Assembly (NCBI GenBank): GCA_017501345.1
Contig: JAFVXC010000032.1
Span: forward strand, 1-64,000
From: Clostridia bacterium
Lineage (GTDB): Bacteria; Bacillota_A; Clostridia; Oscillospirales; CAG-272
Reading direction: 5' to 3'
Length of the DNA: 64,000 nt
Of this stretch, positions 46,779 to 56,810 are shown piece by piece. Numbering within the stretch: the stretch's first letter is position 1; each line of letters begins with the position of its first letter. A program made the position numbers and the translations under genes. The notes under the pieces were generated by a model. The model searched no databases. It saw only the letters and a list, made by a program, of their open reading frames with translations, and was not told where the DNA came from.

Positions 46779-47506
46779 CAGGCCTCTCCATCCGCTTCCG
46801 TGTTGCGATAGTAGGCATCGATATACTTCTGAAGCTCGTCTCCCATCGCAACGCAGCGGTCAAGCGAGCGATCGTAGAGGAAATTCCTTCCATAATTTGT
46901 CTCACCGACGATCTCGCCGTTCTCGTCCACGTCGTAAACGACGTAATCCTCCGTATACTGTACGTAAAGGAGATTATAGAGAAGGAAGGAATATTCGTCC
47001 GAATGCAGCTTCAGATAAAATACGTACCGCGTCGTTCTCCCGGTATCGTACGGAACCTCTTCCCCATCTGCATATGCCGAAAGGATCTCTCCTATCTTCT
47101 TCGAATCGGTCTCTTCGTAAGCAGTCTTCAGCCTCAGATCCTCCTCCACGTAAAAGTGGATCTCCGACGTGCCGAAGGTCTCGATGGTCGGAAGCGTCAG
47201 CTCTCTCGAATACAGCAGCATCTGAAAATCGGGACTCCATAGCCACTCGGTCGAGGGTGCGCCGTCAAGCGCGTAAAAGGAAACGCCGTCATTCTCTGCA
47301 ATGACCTTATCCTTAAGGTAACCCTTTGCCTCAAAGCAGTCGGGAGCCCCACGGTAGGAGATGTCGGTCTTACTGTCCTTATAGCCGCCCTGCCCATCGG
47401 AGGACAGGGTTGGCGTTTGTTTACTGCAGGACGCCACAGAAAGCACGGCAAGAGCCGAAAGCAGAAGCGCCAGAATGCGTGTTTTGATCATATTGCGGTT
47501 TATCAT
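46778..47506 (-). CDS. Lipoprotein of unknown function
   Basis: 242 residues. MINRNMIKTRILALLLSALA is a lipoprotein signal ending in the lipobox LSVASC, with lipidated C27. The mature part is acidic, with WLWSPDFQMLLYSREL and several tyrosine-rich strands (YSFLLYNLLYVQYTEDYVVYDV), suggesting a beta-rich globular domain on the outer face of the membrane. No known family recognised. The ATG at 47506 has AGGAAG seven bases upstream. It is co-transcribed with rimI and tsaD, probably by accident of gene order. Confidence 0.75.
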   Translation of the reverse strand: MINRNMIKTRILALLLSALAVLSVASCSKQTPTLSSDGQGGYKDSKTDISYRGAPDCFEAKGYLKDKVIAENDGVSFYALDGAPSTEWLWSPDFQMLLYSRELTLPTIETFGTSEIHFYVEEDLRLKTAYEETDSKKIGEILSAYADGEEVPYDTGRTTRYVFYLKLHSDEYSFLLYNLLYVQYTEDYVVYDVDENGEIVGETNYGRNFLYDRSLDRCVAMGDELQKYIDAYYRNTEADGEA

Positions 47507-47557
47507 TCGTTTTCTTCCTATACGTTTTATTTTCGTTTGCTTCGCACGCAGGCGGCA

Positions 47558-48046
47558 TCAGTAGCCGAATTCTCCGCTGAGCGAATCGTCATTCTCGATC
47601 CATTCACTTGTCGGAATAATACGGTAATTATCCTTATCGTCGCGAATGATCACAGTCTCGATTCCCGCATTCAGCACCTGCCGCTTGCACATCATACAAG
47701 ACGAGGTGTTCGCCTCAAGCTCACCGCTCTTTGCGTTGATGCAGGAGATGTAAAGCGTCGCTCCGAGCATTTGCTCGCGGGGAGCGGCGATGATCGCGTT
47801 CGCCTCGGCGTGCACCGAGCGGCAGAGCTCATAACGCTCTCCACGCGGGATATTCAGCTTGTCCCTCATACAAAACATCAGGTCAGAGCAATTCTTCCTG
47901 CCGCGCGGTGCACCGTTATAGCCCGTCGAAACGATGACGTCGTTCTTTACAATGATCGCGCCGTATTTTTTGCGAAGACAGGTGCTGCGCTCCGCAACGG
48001 TCTGTGCAATATCGAGATAATAGTTATTCTTGGAAACACGTTCCAT
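47558..48046 (-). CDS. dCMP deaminase (ComEB-like)
   Basis: 162 residues. Zinc-site motifs CRSVHAEANAI and SSCMMCKRQVL with the glutamate as proton shuttle, and AERSTCLRKKYGAIIV and GYNGAPRG as in ComEB/Dcd-type dCMP deaminases. It converts dCMP to dUMP for thymidylate synthesis. The start MERVSKNNYYL matches the N-terminus of family members; an ATG 12 bases upstream at 48058 has a closer AAGGAAGG and may be used instead. An extended loop with CINAKSGELEANTSS is slightly longer than usual. Confidence 0.88.
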   Translation of the reverse strand: MERVSKNNYYLDIAQTVAERSTCLRKKYGAIIVKNDVIVSTGYNGAPRGRKNCSDLMFCMRDKLNIPRGERYELCRSVHAEANAIIAAPREQMLGATLYISCINAKSGELEANTSSCMMCKRQVLNAGIETVIIRDDKDNYRIIPTSEWIENDDSLSGEFGY

Positions 48047-48313
48047 CTGTATTACCATTCCTTCCTTGTTCTTGATCGAGGATCTGAACACTCTTTTATA
48101 CCATTATATATTATAGCGTTCAACTGTGAAAAAATCAAGACGTTTTGTTGAATTTATAGAGAAAATCTCGAAGTGAATGCGAGCACCTCAATCAAGGTTT
48201 AAAGTGACCTTTTCTTTGCATCAAAAGCGCCGATATGTGACGGTGGTGTGACAAGATCCGGACATCGGATATGATTTTGCCCAAAAAAATCGTCACACTT
48301 TTCTCTTTTTCGC

Positions 48314-48342
48314 TTGACAAACAAGATTTTCTTTGCTATAAT
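48314..48342 (+). promoter_or_regulatory. Promoter of the small lipoprotein gene
   Basis: TTGACA, 17-base spacer, TATAAT, both perfect, 40 bases before the ATG. A strong constitutive promoter for a 114-residue protein. The rest of the 290-base gap shows no further feature. Confidence 0.9.
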
Positions 48343-48382
48343 GTTAGTACCCTAATAAATAACTTCAGAAAGGAATTACACA

Positions 48383-48727
48383 ATGAAAAACATCACTAAG
48401 ATTCTTGCACTCGTGCTCGTTCTGTCTATGGTATGCGTCGTGTTCGCATCCTGCGGCACTACGCTTTCCGGAACCTACAAGAACGACGGTCTTTTCGGTC
48501 TCGGCGACTCCTCCTACAAATTCTCCGGCAATAAGGTTACTTACACCCTCGAAGGCGCTTCTGTAGAAGGCACCTACAAAATCACGAAGAACGACGACGG
48601 CGATCAGGTCATCATCTTCGACTTTGACGACGATTCCATCGCTTCGCTCATCGACGAGGTCGAGCTTTCCTTCGAGAAGACCGACGACGGCATTAAGATC
48701 AGCGGAACCGAATACAAGAAGGACTAA
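48383..48727 (+). CDS. Small secreted lipoprotein of unknown function
   Basis: 114 residues. MKNITKILALVLVLSMVCVV is a signal sequence with lipobox VFASC, lipidated C24. The mature ~90 residues are a short beta-rich domain: LSGTYKNDG..., YKFSGNKVTYTLEGASVEGTYKITKNDDGDQVIIFDFDDD, with repeated G-T-Y-K motifs as in small lipocalin-like or DUF5640-type domains. Function unknown. It is a single-gene unit with a perfect promoter and a terminator, so probably abundant on the cell surface. Confidence 0.85.
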   Translation: MKNITKILALVLVLSMVCVVFASCGTTLSGTYKNDGLFGLGDSSYKFSGNKVTYTLEGASVEGTYKITKNDDGDQVIIFDFDDDSIASLIDEVELSFEKTDDGIKISGTEYKKD

Positions 48728-48751
48728 TTCGTTCTCGTATTTACAAAAGCA

Positions 48752-48785
48752 AAAAACGGAGCTCCACTCGGGGCTCCGTTTTTAT
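48752..48785 (+). terminator. Terminator of the small lipoprotein gene
   Basis: AAAACGGAGCTCC/GGGGCTCCGTTTTTATTTT; perfect 10-bp core with T run. Also positioned to stop the convergent symporter gene. Confidence 0.9.
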
Positions 48786-48797
48786 TTTACTATCTTA

Positions 48798-50174
48798 TCA
48801 CGATCGCTTTATTTTACACATTTGAATAAAGTGCACGGTCTCCCCCTTCACCTCCCCGCGCATTGCCCAAAGCACAAAGACGTTGATCAGCGTCATCACT
48901 CCGATCGCAAAATCCGCCATCGTCCACACGGATGCGGGTGCGGCGTTCGTGCCGTAAAAGACCGAAAGCGCAAGCAGAACGAGATATCCGATATGCAGAG
49001 CCCTGCGCCCTGAGAAATAGGAAAGTGCCGATCTGCCGTAATGTGCCCAGCAGATCACGGTCGCGAAGGCGAAGAACAAAACGAGCAACGCGAGGATCGG
49101 CTCGCTCCATTCTCCGAGCACCGCACTGTACGCCTTGACCGTCATCATCATACTGTCCGATCCGTAACACGCAACGCGATCGTAGCTTACAAGGATCACG
49201 GCGGCGGTCAGGGTGCAAAGGAGGATCGTATCGGCAAAGACCTCGAATATCCCCCAGACTCCCTGCTCTGCAGGATATTCCGCGCGGGACTCGGCGTGCG
49301 CGATCGGTGCCGTTCCACAACCCGCCTCGTTGGACATCAGCCCGCGCATCGTGCCGAATCGAACCGCGCGTGACAAAAGGAATCCGCCGACTCCTGACGC
49401 CGCGCTCGTAAAGGAGAACGCATCCTCCATCACCGCACGAAATGCCGCAGGGAGAGCCCCTCTTTCGAGAATCAAAACGGCAAGGGAAAGGACGAGATAA
49501 AGAAGTGTCATAAACGGAACGAGTCGCTCGGTGAGCGCCGAAATGCGCCTCCCGCCGCCGAGCGTGATCAAAAACACAACGACCGCGAGCACGATCCCGA
49601 CCAACACGGGAGAAAGCCCGAACACCCCACGAAAGGCAGTTCCGACCGCGTTCATCTGAATCACACACCCCATCGTGAAGGAGTCGAGGATACAAAGAAC
49701 GGCAAAGATCGCCGCCAAAGCCGCGCCGACCCGCGGAAGCCCGATCCTTCCAAAATACGCCTTTATGTAATACATCGCCCCACCGCGCCGTGCTCCGCTC
49801 TCGGAGGTCACGCGGTGACGGATCGCAAGCACGATCTCCGCATACTTCAGAAGCATCGCAAGAAAGGCGGACAGCAACATCCAGAACACCGCACCCGCGC
49901 CACCGCAGGCGATCGCCCCTGCAACACCGACGAGATTTCCGACGCCAAGCGTTCCCGCGAGTGCAAGGGTCACCGCACGAAAGGGGGAGATCCCATCCAC
50001 CTTCTTTCCTTCCTTTCGTCCGAGCATTGCTCGAAGGAGCAGGAACGGATGCCGCAAGTGGAAAGCTCTGAGATAAAAAATATATCCGCATCCCGCAAGA
50101 GAAAGCACGATCGGAACCGCCGCGCCCACAAGATATTCATTGATGAGGTCGAAAAGAGCAAAGAACTCCGTCAT
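48798..50174 (-). CDS. Sodium:alanine/glycine symporter (AgcS family)
   Basis: 458 residues, about eleven membrane helices. Family marks: LALAGTLGVGNLVGVAGAIACGGAGAVFWM, GGAMYYIKAYFG, GLMSNEAGCGTAPIAHA and ILVSYDRVACYG. It imports alanine or glycine with Na+. GGAGAGGAG precedes the ATG. A single-gene unit convergent with the small lipoprotein gene. Confidence 0.93.
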   Translation of the reverse strand: MTEFFALFDLINEYLVGAAVPIVLSLAGCGYIFYLRAFHLRHPFLLLRAMLGRKEGKKVDGISPFRAVTLALAGTLGVGNLVGVAGAIACGGAGAVFWMLLSAFLAMLLKYAEIVLAIRHRVTSESGARRGGAMYYIKAYFGRIGLPRVGAALAAIFAVLCILDSFTMGCVIQMNAVGTAFRGVFGLSPVLVGIVLAVVVFLITLGGGRRISALTERLVPFMTLLYLVLSLAVLILERGALPAAFRAVMEDAFSFTSAASGVGGFLLSRAVRFGTMRGLMSNEAGCGTAPIAHAESRAEYPAEQGVWGIFEVFADTILLCTLTAAVILVSYDRVACYGSDSMMMTVKAYSAVLGEWSEPILALLVLFFAFATVICWAHYGRSALSYFSGRRALHIGYLVLLALSVFYGTNAAPASVWTMADFAIGVMTLINVFVLWAMRGEVKGETVHFIQMCKIKRS

Positions 50175-50362
50175 ATTTCTCCTCTCCCCCTTTCGCTTTA
50201 TTTTTATATTTAAGACTATGCAAGGATTGTTTTTTTATGACCGCACGCTCTTTTGCATCAAAGCACACGACCAAAACCGTAAAATATCGTCCAAAGTTGA
50301 CAGACGACACAGATAATTGCTAATATAATTGTTAAAAAACTGTTAACTATACGGTTTTCCTC

Positions 50363-50390
50363 TTGATTTTTCTAAAAAATGGTGTAGAAT
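50363..50390 (+). promoter_or_regulatory. Promoter of groESL
   Basis: TTGATT, 16-base spacer, TAGAAT, directly before the CIRCE operator. Confidence 0.7.
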
Positions 50391-50401
50391 ATACTCAAGG
50401 T

Positions 50402-50428
50402 TTAGCACTCGTATGCATCGAGTGCCAA
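50402..50428. promoter_or_regulatory. CIRCE element (HrcA operator)
   Basis: TTAGCACTC, nine-base spacer, GAGTGCCAA: one mismatch to the consensus TTAGCACTC-N9-GAGTGCTAA. It overlaps the transcript start of groESL, so HrcA represses it, with relief after heat shock. Confidence 0.95.
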
Positions 50429-50493
50429 GACACAATTGATTTTCACGGTGCCCTTTACGGAAACGCACCGCAATATTTAGGAGGATTCAAAGA

Positions 50494-50781
50494 ATGAACA
50501 TCAAACCCCTCGGTGATCGTGTACTGATCAAGTCGGTCGAAGCAGAGGAAAAGACCGCAAGCGGTATTTTTCTGACTGCTGCTGCTAAGGAAAAGCCGCA
50601 GGTCGCAGAAGTCGTTGCAGTCGGCCCCGGTGCGCTTGACGAAAACGGCAAGCTCGTCGCAATGGAGGTCAAGGTTGGCGACAAGGTCATCACCAGCAAG
50701 TACTCGGGCACCGAAGTCAAGTGCGACGGCATTGAATACAGCATCGTAAGACAGAGCGATATTCTCGCGATCGTCGAATAA
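50494..50781 (+). CDS. groES: Co-chaperonin GroES
   Basis: 95 residues. [25 protein letters not shown] start, mobile loop, and [35 protein letters not shown] end. Forms the heptameric lid of GroEL. AGGAGG before the ATG; 24 bases to groEL. Confidence 0.97.
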   Translation: MNIKPLGDRVLIKSVEAEEKTASGIFLTAAAKEKPQVAEVVAVGPGALDENGKLVAMEVKVGDKVITSKYSGTEVKCDGIEYSIVRQSDILAIVE

Positions 50782-52461
<1,680 letters not shown>

Positions 52462-52487
52462 TAATATTCCACAATCCAATACAGGAT

Positions 52488-52526
52488 GGGCTGTCTCACC
52501 AAGGTGCGACAGCCCGTTTTGTTTTT
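52488..52526 (+). terminator. Terminator of groESL
   Basis: GGGCTGTC/GACAGCCC stem with 12-base loop, then GTTTTGTTTTT. Confidence 0.9.
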
Positions 52527-52549
52527 CGTAATAATATTCGCCCTTCCTC

Positions 52550-52578
52550 TTGAAAAAGTGAAGGAATGCGTGTATAAT
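52550..52578 (+). promoter_or_regulatory. Promoter of the radical SAM pair
   Basis: TTGAAA, 17-base spacer, TATAAT, about 50 bases before the first ATG and after the groESL terminator, so the pair is an independent unit. Confidence 0.75.
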
Positions 52579-52630
52579 AATCTATGCAAAGATATTTACC
52601 CTAACACCGTAAAGGCTATGGAGACAAGAT

Positions 52631-53533
52631 ATGAAGCTATCATCCTTTTTCCACTTTGCCTCATTTGGCATCAAAACGATTCTTTTCCGAAGGAAAACTC
52701 CGATCCTCGGCACTGTGATCGTTACGGACAAATGCAACCTTCATTGCAAGCATTGCTCGGTCAACAATATAACCGCGATCGTTCATCCGTATCAGCAAAT
52801 TCGACAAGAAATGCAAGCGCTATACGATATGGGAGTACGCATTTTATTCTTCTGCGGAGGCGAGACCTTTTTGTGGAAGGACGGGGACCGCACACTGAGA
52901 GACCTGGTGATCGAGGCAAAAAATATGGGATTTCTTATCGTTAACGTGGTTACGAACGGAACCTTCCCCATTGACCTACCCGAAGCGGATCTGATCCTTT
53001 TGAGCCTCGACGGTGATAAACAACGCCATAATGAAATTCGCGGGGACACCTACGACATCATTATGAAGAACATCAACAATGCTACCGCAGATAATATCTG
53101 CTTCTATATGGCGATCAATCAGATCAATAAGGACTGCGTTCGGGACGTATGCCTTGCCGCACGCGACACGAAAAACGTTCGTGCCGTATCTTTCAACTTT
53201 CATACGCCGTATCCCGATACGAAGCAGCTTGCACTGAGCCGTGAGGAGAAAGCGAAATGCTGCGATACGATCACGCAAATGATGAAGGAGGGCGCCCCTG
53301 TATTCAACCTCAAAGGTGCGTTCCCATATCTCATCGAAAACCGCTTCCCCACCCCCTGTCACCAGTGTGTTGTAATCGAAAACGGAAAGCTGTCCACATG
53401 CGGGCGTTGTATCGACGTTCCCGGGCTTTGTGAGCAATGCGGATACTTCTTTGTTGCCGAATACACACTTTTGTTCAGAGGCAATCCCAAGATCATTTTT
53501 GAGATGCTTCGCACATACCTGAAATACATCTAA
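52631..53533 (+). CDS. Radical SAM protein with three C-terminal CxxC pairs
   Basis: 300 residues. The [4Fe-4S]-SAM cluster motif is C35-x-x-x-C39-x-x-C42 (TDKCNLHCKHC). GGETF and VTNGTFPIDLPEADLILLSLDGDKQRHNEIRG are the SAM-binding barrel strands. Near the C-terminus lie three CxxC pairs at 243/246, 257/260 and 267/270, suggesting an auxiliary iron-sulfur cluster as in SPASM-type proteins, though spacing is not the standard SPASM pattern. The N-terminus has a hydrophobic/basic segment. Substrate unknown. It is seven bases upstream of a HemN/HemW-like gene and shares its promoter. GGAG precedes the ATG. Confidence 0.85.
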   Translation: MKLSSFFHFASFGIKTILFRRKTPILGTVIVTDKCNLHCKHCSVNNITAIVHPYQQIRQEMQALYDMGVRILFFCGGETFLWKDGDRTLRDLVIEAKNMGFLIVNVVTNGTFPIDLPEADLILLSLDGDKQRHNEIRGDTYDIIMKNINNATADNICFYMAINQINKDCVRDVCLAARDTKNVRAVSFNFHTPYPDTKQLALSREEKAKCCDTITQMMKEGAPVFNLKGAFPYLIENRFPTPCHQCVVIENGKLSTCGRCIDVPGLCEQCGYFFVAEYTLLFRGNPKIIFEMLRTYLKYI

Positions 53534-53540
53534 GAGTAGT

Positions 53541-54797
53541 ATGCGTTTTATTACAAGCTTAACAAGAATGTGGCTTACCCGAACAGTACGGCCCTTCACC
53601 TTCAAAAACGAATACGACCGGATATTACCGTTCGCAGAATGCGAACGCCTCGGGCTATACATCCATATTCCCTTCTGCAAAACCATATGTAATTTTTGCC
53701 CCTACTGCAAGGTTCGGTATTCTGCTGAGCTATGTGACAAATACATCGATTCCTTGATTCACGAGATCCACTTGATAGGCGGGCAATATCCGGGACGAAA
53801 AAAAACGACAGGGCTATATTTCGGCGGAGGAACGCCGGCACTTGCCGTGAACCGCATAAAAGAGATCATCGACGCGCTGAACGAGCACTTTATCATCCCG
53901 GAGGAGATCGGGCTTGAGCTTCATCCCGATGACGTAAGCGCAGAGGTACTGCAAGCCTTAAAGGACGCGGGCGTAACAAAAATCAGCATCGGCATCCAAT
54001 CATTCTGCGAAAAGTATCAATATATTCTCGGCAGAAAGAAAATTGACGCCGAAAATATTGCAGCAGCCCTGACGGCTGTTCCTTTTGAAACGGTATCTAT
54101 GGACTTTATCTTTGCCCTGCCCGGACAAACCTACGACGATTTAAGATCCGATATTGACAAGGCTTTTTCTATCGGTGCAAACCATATCGCGATATATCCG
54201 TTTATAGATTTCACTTTTACGAAAAGCCAGGTTAAGGAAATGCCGAAAAAAGAAAAGCGAAGGCTTCTGGATTCGATCACGCAATACTGCCAAGACAAGG
54301 GATATTCGCGAAATTCGATATGGACCTTCTCAAGTGAGCCGAACGCCAATTATTCGTCTATGACAAGAGAGAATTTTATCGGCTTCGGTTGCTCCGCCAC
54401 CAGCCTGTTCAAGGAACAATTCAAGATCAACACCTTCGACGTGGAGGCTTACTGCAGACGTATCCAATCCGACACCCCCGCAACCTCCTTGACGATCCGC
54501 TTCACCAAGCATCAGCGAATGATCTATTGGCTCTTTTGGACGGCATACAGCACAAGAGTGCGAGAGAGCGATTTCGAAAAATTCTTTGGTGTTCCGCTAA
54601 AAAAGGCGTATGGTCTTGAGCTTTGGATCGCCAAGCGAGCAGGCTTCATCAAGGAGCATAACGGCACTTATGAGATGACACCAAAGGGCGCCTTTTACTA
54701 TCATTATTACGAGAATTTTTACACGCTGTCTTATATTGACAAGATGTGGGGGATCATGCGAAAGGAAGCATTCCCCGATCGCATCACGCTTTCATAA
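53541..54797 (+). CDS. HemN/HemW-like radical SAM protein
   Basis: 418 residues. The cluster motif is C46-x-x-x-C50-x-x-C53 (PFCKTICNFCPYC) in the IHIPFC context of the coproporphyrinogen oxidase-like family, followed by GLYFGGGTPAL, ISIGIQSF, SMDFIFALPGQTYDDLRSD and the C-terminal helical wing. C56 is an extra cysteine. Enzymes of this family are not all heme enzymes: HemW inserts heme, ChuW/HutW break it down, and many are uncharacterised. No heme genes lie near. It is co-transcribed with the preceding radical SAM gene. Substrate unknown. Confidence 0.85.
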   Translation: MRFITSLTRMWLTRTVRPFTFKNEYDRILPFAECERLGLYIHIPFCKTICNFCPYCKVRYSAELCDKYIDSLIHEIHLIGGQYPGRKKTTGLYFGGGTPALAVNRIKEIIDALNEHFIIPEEIGLELHPDDVSAEVLQALKDAGVTKISIGIQSFCEKYQYILGRKKIDAENIAAALTAVPFETVSMDFIFALPGQTYDDLRSDIDKAFSIGANHIAIYPFIDFTFTKSQVKEMPKKEKRRLLDSITQYCQDKGYSRNSIWTFSSEPNANYSSMTRENFIGFGCSATSLFKEQFKINTFDVEAYCRRIQSDTPATSLTIRFTKHQRMIYWLFWTAYSTRVRESDFEKFFGVPLKKAYGLELWIAKRAGFIKEHNGTYEMTPKGAFYYHYYENFYTLSYIDKMWGIMRKEAFPDRITLS

Positions 54798-54815
54798 GCA
54801 TAGTACATCGCATAT

Positions 54816-54861
54816 AGGGGTGAGTACCCAATGCATTTTTGCATTTGACTCACCCCTTTTT
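54816..54861 (+). terminator. Terminator of the radical SAM pair
   Basis: AGGGGTGAGT/ACTCACCCC with an inner ATGCA/TGCAT, followed by TTTTT. Confidence 0.88.
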
Positions 54862-54882
54862 CCATATTCAGTTATATTCGAT

Positions 54883-55935
54883 TCAGACCTCAACCCAACG
54901 CTTTTCATCGGCAGAGCGCAAAATCGCATCGACGACGCGCTGTCCCTCTGCGCCGTCCGAAAGCGTCGGATAGAGCGCATCGCGTACTCCCGCTACAGCG
55001 CGGACGAATGCCTGCTCCTGTGTCAGATAGTATTCCTGCGGGACGGTCTCGGTGCGCGTTTTATAATCCTTCGGATCCCCTTCACCCGTACAGATCGTCA
55101 GGATCTTCGGATCGTTGAGATCGAACGAGATAGAGCCCTTCGTACCGTAAACGTCATATCGGATGGTATTTTTATGACCGATCGCACAGCGCGTAATATG
55201 GAAGGAACCCTCCGCGCCATTTTCAAAGTGTGCAATAAAGCTGCATCTGTCCTCGGTCTCAACGGGAGCAAGCTCCTCGCTGTCAAGGCGCTTCCTTTCG
55301 TTCACGACAATGCCGCGAGAGGCGCAGACCTCTTTGATCTGTCCTGCAAGAAGCTGTGCGAGGTCGATCAGATGTACGCCGAGGTCACCGATGACACCCG
55401 ACGCCGCCTTTGACTTCTCAAATCTCCATTCCAGTCGTCTTCCCTCCCAGAAAGCGCTGTTCTTGAGGTATGCAACGTTAAGACCGATGACGTCCCCGAG
55501 GAGGCCCTCATCAACGAGATGCTTAGCATAGCGCACAGCGGGCATAAAGCGGTACGTAAAGCAGGTCATACCAAGCGTGCCGCTCGTCTTTTCGGCTTCT
55601 ACGATCGCTTTCGCCTCATCGTATGACATTGCAATCGGCTTCTCGAGGTTTGTGGGCTTCCCCGCTCGGAGCGCCGCGATTGCCATTTCAGCGTGAAGGT
55701 AGTTCGGGGTGCAGATCTCGACCGCATCAACGTCGGGATCTGCAATCAGTTTTCTGTAATCTTCATAACACTTTTCGGGTAAAACGCCCGTCTTTTCACG
55801 TGCCTTTCCGAGGCGGTTCGGATCAATATCGCACAGTGCAATGATCTCAGCGTCCTCACACGCCAGAAGCTCTCTGATATGGCGTCCCATAGCGATACCG
55901 CCCGTACCAATGATTCCAACTCGAATTTTCTTCAT
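54883..55935 (-). CDS. Gfo/Idh/MocA-family oxidoreductase
   Basis: 350 residues. VGIIGTGGIAMGRHIRELL NAD(P) loop, EKPIAMS with the catalytic lysine near 100, and GVIGDLGVHLIDLAQLLAG with the catalytic histidine. Distinct sequence from the copy at 9.7 kb (about a quarter shared by eye). Follows the ThuA gene by 14 bases on the minus strand and shares its operon; such pairs act on trehalose-, sucrose- or glucose-type sugars in other bacteria. GGAGGG precedes the ATG. Confidence 0.9.
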   Translation of the reverse strand: MKKIRVGIIGTGGIAMGRHIRELLACEDAEIIALCDIDPNRLGKAREKTGVLPEKCYEDYRKLIADPDVDAVEICTPNYLHAEMAIAALRAGKPTNLEKPIAMSYDEAKAIVEAEKTSGTLGMTCFTYRFMPAVRYAKHLVDEGLLGDVIGLNVAYLKNSAFWEGRRLEWRFEKSKAASGVIGDLGVHLIDLAQLLAGQIKEVCASRGIVVNERKRLDSEELAPVETEDRCSFIAHFENGAEGSFHITRCAIGHKNTIRYDVYGTKGSISFDLNDPKILTICTGEGDPKDYKTRTETVPQEYYLTQEQAFVRAVAGVRDALYPTLSDGAEGQRVVDAILRSADEKRWVEV

Positions 55936-55949
55936 CTCGTTACCCTCCC

Positions 55950-56717
55950 TTACTGCACGGGCGGATGATATTCATCATCGTGGCTTACTCGCGTTACGTC
56001 CTCAAGCGGCGGAACGAATTTTCCAAGCGTCGGACGAGGACCGTTTGACGGCTTTGCCCAATCGACCGCATTTGCGAGGACTTGGCGGATGTCATCACGG
56101 TAGAAGGTCGGATATGCCTCGTGACCGGGACGGAAGTAGAAAATCTTTCCAAGTCCGCGTCTGAAGCAGCATCCGCTTCGGAAGACCTCACCGCCCGAGA
56201 ACCAGCTTACGAATACGAGCTCGTCGGGTGTGGGAATCTCAAAACGCTCACCGTAGGTCTCCTCCGCGGGTAGCTCAATGTATTCGGGTAAATTCCTTGC
56301 GATCGGATGTCCGGGCTCGATGACCCAGATCCTCTCCTTTTCATCGTTCTCACGCCATTTCGAGCGGCAGACCGTTCCCATAAGGCGAACAAAGGGCTTA
56401 CAGAGATGTCCGGAATGCAAAACGATGAAGCCCATTCCGCTGAGAACTCGCTCCTGCACGCGCTTTGCGATCTCATCCGGAATATCCTTGTGCTTGAGAT
56501 GCGCCCACCAAATGAGCACGTCGGTATTTCTGAGCGTTTCCTCGTCAAGCCCGTATTCGGGCATATCCATCGTGCGTGTGCAGACCTCAAATTCTTCGTA
56601 CTGCAAAAGTCCCTCTGCGATCGCTCCGTGGATCCCATTCGGATAGATCCGCGCAATGCTCTCGCTCTTCTTCTCGTGAACGAATTCGTTCCAGACCGTA
56701 ACCTTGATCTTATCCAT
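55950..56717 (-). CDS. ThuA-domain protein (trehalose-utilisation-like)
   Basis: 255 residues. VTVWNEFVHEK start, IHGAIAEGL, TDVLIWWAHLKHKDIPDEIAKRVQERVLSGMGFIVLHSGHLCKPFVRLMGT, and RRGLGKIFYFRPGHEAYPTFYRDDIRQVLANAVDWA are the class I glutamine-amidotransferase-like ThuA fold. ThuA members aid oxidation or processing of disaccharides; no catalytic cysteine triad is needed. Operon with the Gfo/Idh/MocA gene and downstream of an AraC regulator gene on the same strand. AAGGAG precedes the ATG. Confidence 0.9.
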   Translation of the reverse strand: MDKIKVTVWNEFVHEKKSESIARIYPNGIHGAIAEGLLQYEEFEVCTRTMDMPEYGLDEETLRNTDVLIWWAHLKHKDIPDEIAKRVQERVLSGMGFIVLHSGHLCKPFVRLMGTVCRSKWRENDEKERIWVIEPGHPIARNLPEYIELPAEETYGERFEIPTPDELVFVSWFSGGEVFRSGCCFRRGLGKIFYFRPGHEAYPTFYRDDIRQVLANAVDWAKPSNGPRPTLGKFVPPLEDVTRVSHDDEYHPPVQ

Positions 56718-56759
56718 TCTGTTTCTCCTTTCCCGTTGCCCTTTGCAACCGTTAACTGT

Positions 56760-56788
56760 ATTATACTCTCAGCATCTGCAATTAGCAA
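56760..56788 (-). promoter_or_regulatory. Promoter of the ThuA-Gfo/Idh/MocA operon
   Basis: On the minus strand TTGCTA, 17-base spacer, TATAAT, within the 93-base gap after the AraC gene. Confidence 0.65.
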
Positions 56789-56810
56789 GGCACAAAGAGA
56801 AACAAAATCT

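Noticed and set aside
50325..50352. Rex-like TTGTTAA repeat upstream of groESL
   Set aside because: Spacing between half sites is seven rather than four and symmetry is poor; CIRCE explains the control.
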